Positions 26,702-35,913 of a DNA stretch of 64,000 bases are shown here, in pieces. The notes beneath the pieces were generated by a model. That model saw only the letters and a list, made by a program, of their open reading frames with translations. It was not told where the DNA came from and searched no databases. The first letter of the stretch is position 1. Each line of letters begins with the position of its first letter. A program made the translations under genes and the position numbers. This stretch comes from an uncultured Lachnospiraceae bacterium (GTDB taxonomy: Bacteria; Bacillota; Clostridia; Lachnospirales; Lachnospiraceae): positions 42,128 to 106,127 of the forward strand of contig CAJUJM010000043.1 in the NCBI GenBank assembly GCA_910586755.1. Reading direction: 5' to 3'.

Positions 26702-27655
26702 CTATTTCCTCCTGCTTCTTTCTTCTTTTACTTTCCTCTTTGCGGCGGCTTTTGAACCATCAGGATCATTATCATTTGTCATTTTATATACAAAAAAGCA
26801 CAAAATTCCGCTAACAATAAACAGATATACCGACAATGCGCCAGCCATACCATAATTCTTACTTTTCAGGTGGCTGTTGAGGAACATAATAAGTGTCATC
26901 GAAGTACGATCCGGGGTTCCTTGTCCATTAGTCAGGATCTGAGGAACATCAAACATCTGCAGTCCGCCGATAATTGCAGTAATCAATGTGTATGCAAGAA
27001 TTGGGCGTATCAATGGAAAGATAATGTAATAAAACCTCTTAACCCCATAACAGCCGTCAATCTCAGCTGCCTCAAAAATATCCACGCTAATTCCCATAAT
27101 TGCTGCCATCAGCATAATCGTTGTATTTCCAAACCACATCAGGAAATTCATGAATCCCACCAGTGATCGGGTCCCCAACGCAGACCCCATAAAATCAATC
27201 TGCTCCCGGATTACTCCCAAAGACATTAAAATAGCATTTACAGGCCCGTTTGTAGAAAACATAGTGAAAAACAACATAGAAAAGGCCGATGCCATAATCA
27301 AATTGGGCAAATAGATAACCACTTTAAAAAACTGTTTTCCATGTATTTTTAAACGGATATCCGTAAACCATACTGCCAGAAGCAAAGCAATCACAATTTG
27401 GGGAATAAATCCTATGACCCACATGGTTAGTGTATTAGCGCCGTACTTAAACATATCAGATTTCAGCAGACTGGCATAATTATCTACACCGATAAAGGTT
27501 GGTCCTATCTCTTTGATTCCGGATCGATAATACTCAAAAAAGCTATATCGAATCGTATCTGCCAAGGGGATCAAAGAGAAAATAAAATAGCATAAAAAAA
27601 ACGGAAGAATAAATATATATCCCCATTTTGAGTAGCTGATACTTTTCTTTTTCAT
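26702..27655 (-). CDS. Carbohydrate ABC transporter permease, MalF-like
   Basis: Inner-membrane permease of 317 residues with six hydrophobic segments, EAA loop (DIFEAAEIDGCYGVKRFYYI) and a basic C-terminal tail rich in Lys and Arg. It is separated from the binding-protein gene by 69 bases containing an 8-bp hairpin (27681-27708). Confidence 0.93.
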   Translation of the reverse strand: MKKKSISYSKWGYIFILPFFLCYFIFSLIPLADTIRYSFFEYYRSGIKEIGPTFIGVDNYASLLKSDMFKYGANTLTMWVIGFIPQIVIALLLAVWFTDIRLKIHGKQFFKVVIYLPNLIMASAFSMLFFTMFSTNGPVNAILMSLGVIREQIDFMGSALGTRSLVGFMNFLMWFGNTTIMLMAAIMGISVDIFEAAEIDGCYGVKRFYYIIFPLIRPILAYTLITAIIGGLQMFDVPQILTNGQGTPDRTSMTLIMFLNSHLKSKNYGMAGALSVYLFIVSGILCFFVYKMTNDNDPDGSKAAAKRKVKEERSRRK

Positions 27656-27680
27656 ACAGTCTCATTCCTTTCTAATCATT

Positions 27681-27708
27681 CTGCAGGGTACGCACAACGT
27701 CCCTGCAG
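27681..27708 (-). other. Intercistronic hairpin between binding-protein and permease genes
   Basis: Arms CTGCAGGG (27681-27688) and CCCTGCAG (27701-27708), 12-base loop, no T-run. It sits in the same position as the nested hairpin at 17480 in the other ABC operon and may set the ratio of binding protein to permease. Confidence 0.55.
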
Positions 27709-27724
27709 GTGATTATCACTTTGG

Positions 27725-29104
27725 TTACTCTGGCCATATCACTTCTGTAATATCCGGGTAGCGTTCTTTAATTGCTGTCTCAAAATTATATTTTGCTTTC
27801 TCGAAATCAACTTTACCTTGGAAATAATCGTTAAAGCTGTTCTGAATCAGTTCAACACATCCCTGATCATATGCGGATAATGGCGCAATCTTAATCTTCT
27901 CTGCAACCGGAGCAAAGTACTCAAACGGATTCTGCCCGCCAAGGAATTCCGAAGCAAAGCTGCTGTCTGCTGCCGCCTTTTTCATACCGTCTGTTGTATT
28001 TGTAAAATCCGAATAATCCTTGGAAATCTTTAACAGATTATCCTGGTTTGCAGTTACTGCAAGAATAATATCTTTTACGTATTCCGGGTTATCTGTTCCT
28101 GTACATGCATGAACATAAGAACCTCCCCAATTATATTCCTGTGGAGGATTGGTAACTGCCCATGCGCCGGTTTCTCCGTCCCAATTGGGATTCAATACAA
28201 AGTCAATTCCCCATGCAGGAAGCAGGAATGAAAATACTTTAGATGCAGAACCCATGGATTTATTCCAATCGTCATTCCATTGTCCCTTCACGGTTTTGTC
28301 CAGATACCCTGCATCCAGCCACTCCTTAGAACTTTCTACCCAATTCATTATCATTGGATCAACATTGACCGTGGTTTCACCCGGCTTTACCCATGATTCA
28401 GAAATACTGTTTCCGTAAAGGCGAAATGTATCCGTATAAGAAGCAAATGTAAAATATCCCTTTGACTTTAACTCTTCTGCCGTCGCCTTCATTGTATCCC
28501 AGTCTTTTACTTTCTCTCCCACCTGTTTTGGATCATCTGTTCCAAATACATCTTTTGCAATGTCACGGCGGTATACTAGCAGTCCGGGGCAGCACTGCCA
28601 TGTAGAACCTCGCTGTACGCCATTTGCATCAGAAGCTGTAGTCTTTGTAAAACTATACTGGTCCTTTAAATCCGTATCCGGATCAATTCCTAAGTCCTTA
28701 AGAGGAATTGCAACATCTGCGTCTGCATCTGTATATTTATTTACATAGTCTGTCTCTGACAAAAAGATATCTATCTTATCATCATCTGCAGCATTTTCTT
28801 GATTTAAAAGCGCCTCGTCCAGTTTCTGCTGATAAACGCCATCCTGATTCGGATTAATAATCCAGTGAATCTCCGTCCCATCTTTCAACGTGGTTACCGT
28901 TCCGTCACTGGATGTTTTCTCTACCTTGGGATAAACAGCTTCTACACGCTCGCGAAACTCATCATTCCATGAATAAATATTAATTACTTTTCCTTCCTCT
29001 GCAGTGTCTGCTCCTGCATTTGACTTTCCGGAATTTCCGCATCCGGCCAGAGTCCCGGCGCACATACTTGCAACAAGAATCAGCGAAATCATTCTTTTTT
29101 TCAT
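27725..29104 (-). CDS. Sugar ABC transporter substrate-binding lipoprotein
   Basis: A 459-residue extracellular solute-binding protein with lipobox GTLAGCGN, an acidic linker and the binding fold with several exposed Trp residues (GSTWQCCPG, WGGSYVHACTG), which suit sugar stacking. AGGAG lies eight bases before the start. First gene of the leftward operon with two permeases and the GH3 enzyme. A small hairpin (GTGAG-AGGAAA-CTCAC) is in the leader at about 29122-29137, and a TATAAT box lies at about 29149-29154 without a clear -35. Confidence 0.92.
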   Translation of the reverse strand: MKKRMISLILVASMCAGTLAGCGNSGKSNAGADTAEEGKVINIYSWNDEFRERVEAVYPKVEKTSSDGTVTTLKDGTEIHWIINPNQDGVYQQKLDEALLNQENAADDDKIDIFLSETDYVNKYTDADADVAIPLKDLGIDPDTDLKDQYSFTKTTASDANGVQRGSTWQCCPGLLVYRRDIAKDVFGTDDPKQVGEKVKDWDTMKATAEELKSKGYFTFASYTDTFRLYGNSISESWVKPGETTVNVDPMIMNWVESSKEWLDAGYLDKTVKGQWNDDWNKSMGSASKVFSFLLPAWGIDFVLNPNWDGETGAWAVTNPPQEYNWGGSYVHACTGTDNPEYVKDIILAVTANQDNLLKISKDYSDFTNTTDGMKKAAADSSFASEFLGGQNPFEYFAPVAEKIKIAPLSAYDQGCVELIQNSFNDYFQGKVDFEKAKYNFETAIKERYPDITEVIWPE

Positions 29105-29199
29105 ATTATTTCTCCTATCTGTGAGTTTCCTCTCACGTTTTTTTGTATTATAGCCAAATTATTTTTGACAATATATTATAAATTTCGAAAAAATATCAA

Positions 29200-29242
29200 A
29201 TTCATGACATGATTTCAAATCTGCACACTTAAGGTCATGAAT
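29200..29242. promoter_or_regulatory. Candidate operator between the divergent ABC and GH94 operons
   Basis: ATTCATGAC (29200-29208) and GTCATGAAT (29234-29242) form a perfect 9-bp inverted repeat with a 25-base spacer, midway between the two start regions. It could bind the AraC-type regulator encoded at 34565, but no link is shown. Confidence 0.4.
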
Positions 29243-29251
29243 CTAATATTT

Positions 29252-29279
29252 TTTACATGATTCTTATTTTTGCTAAAAT
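29252..29279 (+). promoter_or_regulatory. Sigma-A promoter of the GH94 operon
   Basis: TTTACA (29252-29257), 16-base spacer, TAAAAT (29274-29279), about 75 bases before the TTG start. A second TATAAT at 29290-29295 lacks a good -35. Confidence 0.5.
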
Positions 29280-29353
29280 ATATTTCTAGTATAATTACTA
29301 CACTTCAATAAAGTGTTTAAATACAACCTACCATAAAGAAAGGAGTCGATCTC

Positions 29354-32053
29354 TTGAAACACGTACACTTTATAGGCGAAAATGGAAGCTTTACATTAAA
29401 TAATCCTGAAAATACCAGCTATCTTTATTTTCCTCTTGCTTCAGAGTATGGATTAAAAAGCTCCATTACGCCCAATCTTGGAGGAGATGCTAAGCTCGAT
29501 CAGAATAGCTTCCTTCTGGAACCTGTCAGCTCCGAAAGTCTCCACAACAATCGTTCTGCCCGCAATTTCTGGTGTGTTATTGACGGCGCTCAAATATATT
29601 CTGCCGCCGGAGTCTCCCCGGAACAGGAAGGCGTCAAGTTCACTTCAAAACAGGATGAAAGTAAGCTAACTGCCGGATTTATGTGGCACAAGGTAGAACG
29701 GGTTTCCTCTGTTCTGCAGCTTAAGTCCACAGTAACCTCTTTTATTCCGTGGAGGCATAATGTAGAAATTATGCACATTGTAATTCAAAACCAATCCGAA
29801 TGCAGCCGCGAGTTAACTCCTTATGCCGCCATCCCGATTTATGGCAGAAGCGCCGATAATTTAAGAGACCACCGGCATGTTACCTCTCTTCTGCATCGTA
29901 TAGAAACAATTGAAAACGGTATATTAGTATGTCCGTCCATGTCTTTTGATGAACGGGGACACCATTCTAATCAACGTATTTATTATGTTCTGGGATGTAC
30001 CGGAGATGGAAAAAAACCAATTCGTTTTTTCCCGACGGTTGAGGATTTTATCGGGGAAGGAGGCTCTTACACTCATCCGCGATCTGTATATGAGCGCCTG
30101 GAAGGAAGTCCATATCCTTATCAAACTGCCGGAAAAGAGGCAATGGGCGCATTTCGTTTTGAAGACGTCGCTCTGCGGCCCGGAGAATGTATCGAATATG
30201 TTCTTTTTCTGGGTGCAGAGAACAGCAGAACGGATATTCAAAATATATTTCATAAGTATAATAGCTCCGATAAAGTCAGGAAAGAATTAAAAGAAACCCA
30301 ATTCTATTGGGAGAAAAAGGTAAATATATCCTTCCACACCCGGGATGAAAAATTTGATAATTGGATGAAATGGATCTGTTTCCAACCATTTCTGCGCCGT
30401 CTGTTTGGATGCTCTTTTCTTCCTCATCATGATTATGGACGCGGCGGAAGAGGATGGCGCGATCTGTGGCAGGATTGTCTTTCCCTGCTTCTGATGGAGC
30501 CGCAAAATGTAAGGAATATGATTTTAAAAAACTATGGCGGCGTCCGCATTGACGGCACCAATGCCACCATTATTGGAGAAGGGGACGGAAACTTTATTGC
30601 AGATCGCAATGGTATTGCCCGGGTTTGGATGGATCATGCCCTCTGGCCCCTCATGACCACCAGGCTTTACATTAACCAGACAGGGGACGTGAATATACTC
30701 AGCCAGAAAGCACCTTATTTTAAAGATGCTCAATCCATGCGCGGAACTGCCATTGATCCTCTCTGGACGGATGACTATGGCAATAAGCAGCGCACCGAAG
30801 ATGGTTCCATCCATACCGGAAGTATTCTTGAACATCTTTTGATACAACAACTTACTGCATTTTATGAAGTGGGTGAGCACAATATTTACCGGTTGAGAGG
30901 GGCCGATTGGAATGATGCTCTGGATATGGCTTCAGAGCGCGGGGAAAGCGTTGCTTTTACATGTGCCTATGTCGGGAATCTAAGGACTCTTGTTTCTATG
31001 ATCCATCTGTTGGATAGTCAGCAGCCCGGCCAGGACATTGAACTCATAGAAGAACTCCAAATTCTGTTGAACACAGGCTCTGAGCTCTTCGATGATATAG
31101 ACGGGAAACATAAGGTTCTGGAAAACTACACTCGCCTTTGCCAGCATAATGTCAGCGGAAGGCACATACAGGTGTCTCTTTCTTCCCTGGCTGCCAGCCT
31201 TCTCCATAAAGCTGTCTGGCTTACGAATTTTATCCGCAGCCAGGAGTGGATCCAAAGTGAAGACGGTAACGGATGGTTTAACAGCTATTATGATAATCAT
31301 GGTCAGGCCGTAGAAGGATTCTTTGAAGGTCATGTACGCATGCTACTCACTGGACAAGTGTTTTCCATTATGGGGGATGTAGCTACTCACCAGCAGATTC
31401 AACAAATTGTCCAAAGCGTAGATTCCTATCTCTACGCCCCGGAAATCGGCGGTTACCGGCTTAATACAGATTTCCGCGAATTGAAATTCGATATGGGGCG
31501 TATGTTTGGGTTTGCCTATGGCGAAAAGGAAAATGGAGCAGTTTTCTCGCACATGGCAGTTATGTATGCCAATGCGCTGTACCAACGTGGATTTGCCAGA
31601 GAAGGATGGAAGGCTCTGAAAGCTCTCGCCTATACTGCCCTGGACTTTGATACCAGCCATATTTATCCAGGCATTCCAGAATATTTCAGAGGAGACGGGC
31701 GCGGAATGTACCATTATCTTACTGGTGCTGCAAGCTGGTTTATGCTGACTATGATTACCGAAGTATTCGGTGTTCGCGGAGCAGCAGGAGATTTGATACT
31801 GCATCCCAAACTTCTTTCTGAGCAGTTTGACCAAAAGGGAATCGCTTCCATTCAGCTTACATTTTCAGGAAAAGTATTACACATTTCCTACATAAATAAA
31901 TCCGGCAAAGACTATGGCTCCTATACAGTATCCGCTGCCCAATGTGATGGGACAAAATTAGAGGTATGCGAACATTCTTACGCTGTAATTCCAAAAGAAA
32001 CACTTTGCTCCCTCTCTGACGAATTGCACGAAATAATCGTGACTTTGCAGTAA
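29354..32053 (+). CDS. GH94-family glycoside phosphorylase (long form)
   Basis: An 899-residue cytoplasmic phosphorylase that splits a beta-glucosidic bond with phosphate to give a sugar 1-phosphate. The start is TTG, preceded by AAAGGAG. An N-terminal beta-sandwich (about 1-270) and a linker lead to the (alpha/alpha)6 barrel with RGWRDLWQDCL near 375 and the general acid D521 in ADWNDALD. FRGDGRGMYHYLTGAASWF near 785 is the phosphate-binding side. It differs clearly from its 803-residue neighbour, so the two probably have different linkage or chain-length preferences. Specificity (beta-1,2, 1,3 or 1,4; disaccharide or oligosaccharide) cannot be read from the sequence. Confidence 0.85.
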   Translation: MKHVHFIGENGSFTLNNPENTSYLYFPLASEYGLKSSITPNLGGDAKLDQNSFLLEPVSSESLHNNRSARNFWCVIDGAQIYSAAGVSPEQEGVKFTSKQDESKLTAGFMWHKVERVSSVLQLKSTVTSFIPWRHNVEIMHIVIQNQSECSRELTPYAAIPIYGRSADNLRDHRHVTSLLHRIETIENGILVCPSMSFDERGHHSNQRIYYVLGCTGDGKKPIRFFPTVEDFIGEGGSYTHPRSVYERLEGSPYPYQTAGKEAMGAFRFEDVALRPGECIEYVLFLGAENSRTDIQNIFHKYNSSDKVRKELKETQFYWEKKVNISFHTRDEKFDNWMKWICFQPFLRRLFGCSFLPHHDYGRGGRGWRDLWQDCLSLLLMEPQNVRNMILKNYGGVRIDGTNATIIGEGDGNFIADRNGIARVWMDHALWPLMTTRLYINQTGDVNILSQKAPYFKDAQSMRGTAIDPLWTDDYGNKQRTEDGSIHTGSILEHLLIQQLTAFYEVGEHNIYRLRGADWNDALDMASERGESVAFTCAYVGNLRTLVSMIHLLDSQQPGQDIELIEELQILLNTGSELFDDIDGKHKVLENYTRLCQHNVSGRHIQVSLSSLAASLLHKAVWLTNFIRSQEWIQSEDGNGWFNSYYDNHGQAVEGFFEGHVRMLLTGQVFSIMGDVATHQQIQQIVQSVDSYLYAPEIGGYRLNTDFRELKFDMGRMFGFAYGEKENGAVFSHMAVMYANALYQRGFAREGWKALKALAYTALDFDTSHIYPGIPEYFRGDGRGMYHYLTGAASWFMLTMITEVFGVRGAAGDLILHPKLLSEQFDQKGIASIQLTFSGKVLHISYINKSGKDYGSYTVSAAQCDGTKLEVCEHSYAVIPKETLCSLSDELHEIIVTLQ

Positions 32054-32089
32054 ATTTATAAAATTATTGAAAGGAACAGATACAATTTT

Positions 32090-34501
32090 ATGAGATATGG
32101 ATATTTTGACGACAAAAATCGAGAATACGTAATTGAGCGCCCTGACACTCCTGCTCCCTGGGTTAATTATCTTGGTTCTCCCGAATACGGAGCAATTATC
32201 TCCAACAATGCCGGCGGCTACAGCTTTGAAAAGTCCGGCGCCAATGGCCGAATCCTTCGCTATGTGTTTAATAACTTTGATCAGCCCGGACGTTATATAT
32301 ACATCCGTGACAACGAATCAAAAGATTATTGGTCTGCTTCCTGGCAGCCGGTAGGAAAAGATCTGACCTGTTATCAAAGCGAATGCCGCCATGGTATGGG
32401 TTATACAAAGATAGCCGCCAATTATGACGGCATCCGCTCCCAGGCAACCTACTATGTTCCTTTAGGAAAATCTCATGAGGTCTGGTCCCTCTGTGTAACC
32501 AATAATTCCAACAAAAGAAGGTCGCTCACATTAACCGGGTATGCAGAATTCACTAACCACAGCAATTATGAGCAGGATCAGGTGAATCTCCAATACTCTT
32601 TGTTCATTAGCAAAACATCCTTTATCCAAAATCGTATTATGCAGGATGTCCACGGCAATCTGGACAGCATCCCTTGTAGCGAACAGATAGATCATAAAAA
32701 CGTAACCCACCGCTTTTTTGGTCTTGCAGGCGCCGCCGTGTCTTCCTACTGCGGCGGAAAAGAAGAGTTTCTCGGAAGATACCATGGATATGGCAACCCC
32801 CAGGGGGTTATCTCCGGCAATCTTGGAAACATCACCAGCTATAATGAAAATTCCTGCGGGGCACTTTCCTGTTGTATGACATTAATGCCTGGTGAGACGA
32901 AAACTATTCTTTTCCTTCTTGGAATGAAATCATCTGCTGAAGCTGACTCTGTCATTTCCTGTTATGCACACCCTGAAGAAGTTGTGTCCCAGGAACTTAT
33001 GATGCTAAAAAAGGATTGGAATAAGCGGTTGGAAGGCCTTCAGGTCAATACCCCGAGTCCTGAATTCAACACTATGTTGAATATCTGGAATGCCTATAAC
33101 TGTTTCATAACATTTATCTGGTCCCGGGCCGCCTCTTTTATTTACTGCGGTCTGCGTAACGGCTTCGGATATCGAGATACCGTTCAAGATATCCAGGGAA
33201 TCATTCATCTGGCTCCGGAAATGGCGCTGGATAAGATTCGATTTATGCTTTCAGCCCAGGTAAATAATGGCGGAGGCCTTCCTCTGGTAAAATTTACCCA
33301 CAATCCAGGCCATGAAGATACCCCTGATGACGTTTCTTATGTACAGGAAACAGGACATCCCGCTTATCGGGCCGATGATGCCTTATGGCTCTTTCCTACT
33401 ATTTATAAATATATTGCAGAAACCGGGAATACCGAATTTTTGGATGAGATAATCCCTTTTGCCAACAAGGAAGAAGCTAGCGTCTATGAACACCTGAAAC
33501 GTGCCATCCAATTTTCCCTTGATCATTTGGGGCCTCACGGTATGCCGGCGGGATTGTATGCTGACTGGAATGACTGTCTAAGACTTGGAAAAAACGGAGA
33601 ATCCTCCTTTGTTGCTATGCAGTTCTATTATGCTATAAGTATCTTAAAGAAACTTGCAGAATCCAAAGAAGATACCGATTATATCCGATATTTGGATAAC
33701 AAGCTCTCCCAGATGGAAAAATTGATTCAAACCCTCTGCTGGGACGGCGACCGTTTTATCCGTGGATATACAGAGGCCGGAGAACGTATTGGCGCAGCAG
33801 CAGATCCGGAAGCCAACATGTGGCTAAATCCCCAGAGCTGGGCTGTAATCAGCGGTCTTGCTTCCTGCCAACAGGCTAATGCTGCAATGAATAATGTATA
33901 TGAACGCTTAAATACGTCCTATGGAGCCCTCCTTATGGATCCTCCCTATCATGCACACTCTTTTGACGGCGCGCTAGCTGTCATCTATAATCAGGGCGCC
34001 AAGGAAAATTCCGGAATTTTCTCTCAATCCCAGGGCTGGCTGATTCTGGCAGAAGCCCTTTTGGGACACGGAAACCGCGCGTTTTCCTACTTTATGGAAA
34101 ATTCACCGGCAGCCCAAAATAACCATGCAGAGATACGCCATCTGGAACCATATTGTTATGGACAATTTACTGAGGGCAGAGCCAGCCAGCATTTTGGCCG
34201 TTCTCATGTACACTGGCTCACCGGAACAGCTTCCACCGTCATGGTAGGATGTGTAGAAGGAATTTTAGGACTTCGGCCAGATCTTTACGGACTTAAACTG
34301 GCCCCATCCATTCCCAAGGATTGGAAACGTTTTGAAGTAAATAAAATCTTCCGCGGAAAAAAACTGCATATCATCGTAGAAAATCCTGACGGGAAAGAAA
34401 CCGGATGTGCAAAGCTCATGCTCAACGGCAATCTTATTAATAATAATTACATTCCTGCAAAGCTTCTGGATGAAAAGAATGAAATTCTTTTGATCCTATA
34501 A
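32090..34501 (+). CDS. GH94 phosphorylase, cellobiose/cellodextrin phosphorylase-like
   Basis: An 803-residue cytoplasmic GH94 enzyme with the length and start of cellobiose phosphorylases (YGYFDDKNREYVIERPDTP, WVNYLGSPEYG). Barrel motifs are GYRDTVQDIQG near 365, general acid D495 in ADWNDCL, QSQGW near 645 and WLTGTAS near 705. Some segments (RDTVQD, then a Gly-rich NNGGGLP) are more like chitobiose or oligoglucan phosphorylases than classic cellobiose enzymes, so the acceptor is uncertain. It follows the long GH94 gene by 36 bases. With GH3 and the importer it would process a beta-glucoside and save ATP by giving glucose 1-phosphate. Confidence 0.88.
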   Translation: MRYGYFDDKNREYVIERPDTPAPWVNYLGSPEYGAIISNNAGGYSFEKSGANGRILRYVFNNFDQPGRYIYIRDNESKDYWSASWQPVGKDLTCYQSECRHGMGYTKIAANYDGIRSQATYYVPLGKSHEVWSLCVTNNSNKRRSLTLTGYAEFTNHSNYEQDQVNLQYSLFISKTSFIQNRIMQDVHGNLDSIPCSEQIDHKNVTHRFFGLAGAAVSSYCGGKEEFLGRYHGYGNPQGVISGNLGNITSYNENSCGALSCCMTLMPGETKTILFLLGMKSSAEADSVISCYAHPEEVVSQELMMLKKDWNKRLEGLQVNTPSPEFNTMLNIWNAYNCFITFIWSRAASFIYCGLRNGFGYRDTVQDIQGIIHLAPEMALDKIRFMLSAQVNNGGGLPLVKFTHNPGHEDTPDDVSYVQETGHPAYRADDALWLFPTIYKYIAETGNTEFLDEIIPFANKEEASVYEHLKRAIQFSLDHLGPHGMPAGLYADWNDCLRLGKNGESSFVAMQFYYAISILKKLAESKEDTDYIRYLDNKLSQMEKLIQTLCWDGDRFIRGYTEAGERIGAAADPEANMWLNPQSWAVISGLASCQQANAAMNNVYERLNTSYGALLMDPPYHAHSFDGALAVIYNQGAKENSGIFSQSQGWLILAEALLGHGNRAFSYFMENSPAAQNNHAEIRHLEPYCYGQFTEGRASQHFGRSHVHWLTGTASTVMVGCVEGILGLRPDLYGLKLAPSIPKDWKRFEVNKIFRGKKLHIIVENPDGKETGCAKLMLNGNLINNNYIPAKLLDEKNEILLIL

Positions 34502-34525
34502 CTAAAAATAAGGCTTTTTAACAGC

Positions 34526-34556
34526 TTCGGGCCGGCGCAACATGCGCCAGCCCGAA
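34526..34556. terminator. GC-rich hairpin between GH94 and AraC genes
   Basis: TTCGGGC-c-GGCGCA, loop ACA, TGCGCC-a-GCCCGAA, between convergent genes. It lacks a strong T-run on both sides, so it may be a weak bidirectional terminator. Confidence 0.55.
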
Positions 34557-34564
34557 CTTATTCT

Positions 34565-35317
34565 CTATTCTTGTATATCCCATTGTATTTTATGGTTTTG
34601 ATCCCGATATTTTTTGGGAGTCATGCCTACTGTTTCCCGAAATTGTTGTATAAAATGACTTTGCGACGAAAAGGATAGTCTGTTTGCTATTTCAATCATA
34701 GAATAATTGCTGAATTTCAAAAGATTTTTCGCCATACTAATCTTTTGTTCCCGAATGTATGCGCTTACAGAAATCCCTGTTTCCTTTTTAAACAGGCGAG
34801 ACAAATAGCTTGCAGATACGCCAAACTCATCCGCCAGATTTTCAATCGTAATTCGTTCTTTTATATGTGCATAGATATACTCTTTACAGGCATTGATATG
34901 TTTAGAATTTGTATCTTTTCTAAAATACCTCTGCATTTTTTGTGCATAATCGATTACCATCTCATCATGCAGATTTTGTACTTCCTGTACTGTATCAATA
35001 TCATCCAGTTTTTGAATGTAGAAATCACTCAGACGAAACGCTTTCTCCAGCTCCATTCCCTTCTGCACAGATATACGCGTTACCATTGCTGTCGTAATCA
35101 CAAAATGATATTTTAAATTTACCACCGGATTTCTTGATAATGTGCCGACTCCTTCACTGTCTATAAATTTCCCCATCCTGCAGTTTTCTTCTACTTTCTC
35201 TACATCACCATTCGTAACCGCCTGATAAAAGAGAAATTCTTCTGTGGGAGATCTATGCTCCATATCATCAAAATCATCGTCTGCTTCGTAACATAGCCAT
35301 TCCTTTTTATAGTTCAT
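34565..35317 (-). CDS. AraC-family transcriptional regulator
   Basis: A 250-residue regulator with an N-terminal region of about 145 residues of unknown fold and a C-terminal double helix-turn-helix (ITIENLADEFGVSASYLSRL, then SYSMIEIANRLSFSSQSHF-like second helix and GMTPKKYR). It has no recognised cupin or receiver domain. It converges on the GH94 operon and is the likely activator of the beta-glucoside genes. Its own promoter overlaps an inverted repeat (35383-35420). Confidence 0.88.
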   Translation of the reverse strand: MNYKKEWLCYEADDDFDDMEHRSPTEEFLFYQAVTNGDVEKVEENCRMGKFIDSEGVGTLSRNPVVNLKYHFVITTAMVTRISVQKGMELEKAFRLSDFYIQKLDDIDTVQEVQNLHDEMVIDYAQKMQRYFRKDTNSKHINACKEYIYAHIKERITIENLADEFGVSASYLSRLFKKETGISVSAYIREQKISMAKNLLKFSNYSMIEIANRLSFSSQSHFIQQFRETVGMTPKKYRDQNHKIQWDIQE

Positions 35318-35378
35318 TCAAATCATCCCCATCATCGGAAAACCGGTTTTCATCTAATCAATTGCCTTTACAGTGCTC

Positions 35379-35420
35379 AGTATATCAGACTTTTGAAGAA
35401 TTTGGCAATATGCTCTGATA
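35379..35420 (-). promoter_or_regulatory. Promoter of the AraC gene with overlapping inverted repeat
   Basis: Minus strand: TTGCCA (35403-35408), 18-base spacer, TATACT (35379-35384). TATCAGA (35383-35389) and TCTGATA (35414-35420) form a 7-bp inverted repeat around the -35, a possible autoregulatory site. Confidence 0.5.
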
Positions 35421-35440
35421 AATTTTAAAAAATTCTGAGT

Positions 35441-35467
35441 AAAAGGGCCAGCGCAATGCACTGACCC
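35441..35467 (-). terminator. Rho-independent terminator of the HPr gene
   Basis: Minus strand: GGGTCAGTGCA and TGCGCTGGCCC pair with two G-U wobbles, followed by TTTTAC. Confidence 0.65.
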
Positions 35468-35502
35468 CTATTGGTTCTGATTGTTAATTTGCCGGCAATT
35501 CC

Positions 35503-35769
35503 TTACATCTCGCCTAAACCAGACTCAATTGCTTTGGTTAAGGTCTCCATAGCCTCTGCCTCATCCTCACCATCGCAGATCAAGTTAATCTCGGTGCCGC
35601 ATTTAATGCCTGCCGCCATAACATTCAGCACGCTCTTTGCGATGATCCTTTTCTCACCGCTCTCAATAATAACATCACATTTAAATTTCATAGCGGTCTG
35701 GGATAATACTCCTGCGGGTCTTAAGTGTAATCCGGAAGGATTCACTACAGTTAAAGTCTTGCTTAACAT
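35503..35769 (-). CDS. ptsH: Phosphocarrier protein HPr
   Basis: An 88-residue cytoplasmic phosphocarrier of the PTS. It contains the enzyme I site H15 (SGLHLRPAG) and the HPr-kinase site S46 (AKSVLNVMAAG), so it can act both in sugar phosphorylation and, as seryl-phosphate form, with CcpA in catabolite repression. It is a single gene with its own promoter and terminator, with no enzyme I gene beside it. It would donate phosphate to the EIICBA at 6577. Confidence 0.95.
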   Translation of the reverse strand: MLSKTLTVVNPSGLHLRPAGVLSQTAMKFKCDVIIESGEKRIIAKSVLNVMAAGIKCGTEINLICDGEDEAEAMETLTKAIESGLGEM

Positions 35770-35835
35770 ATCTGCTCTCTCCTCGTCTCTTTATTCTGTG
35801 GAAATTCAGAACCTTTTTCTGAAATCTCTAGTTAA

Positions 35836-35864
35836 ATTTTAGTACAAATTACCAAAACTGTCAA
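35836..35864 (-). promoter_or_regulatory. Sigma-A promoter of the HPr gene
   Basis: Minus strand: TTGACA (35859-35864), 17-base spacer, TAAAAT (35836-35841). A leader hairpin TTCAGAA-AAAGG-TTCTGAA follows at about 35806-35824. Confidence 0.75.
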
Positions 35865-35913
35865 GGGAAAGCCCTTCCGAATTCAATGTTTTTGGTAACA
35901 ATTCGTTACGCGG

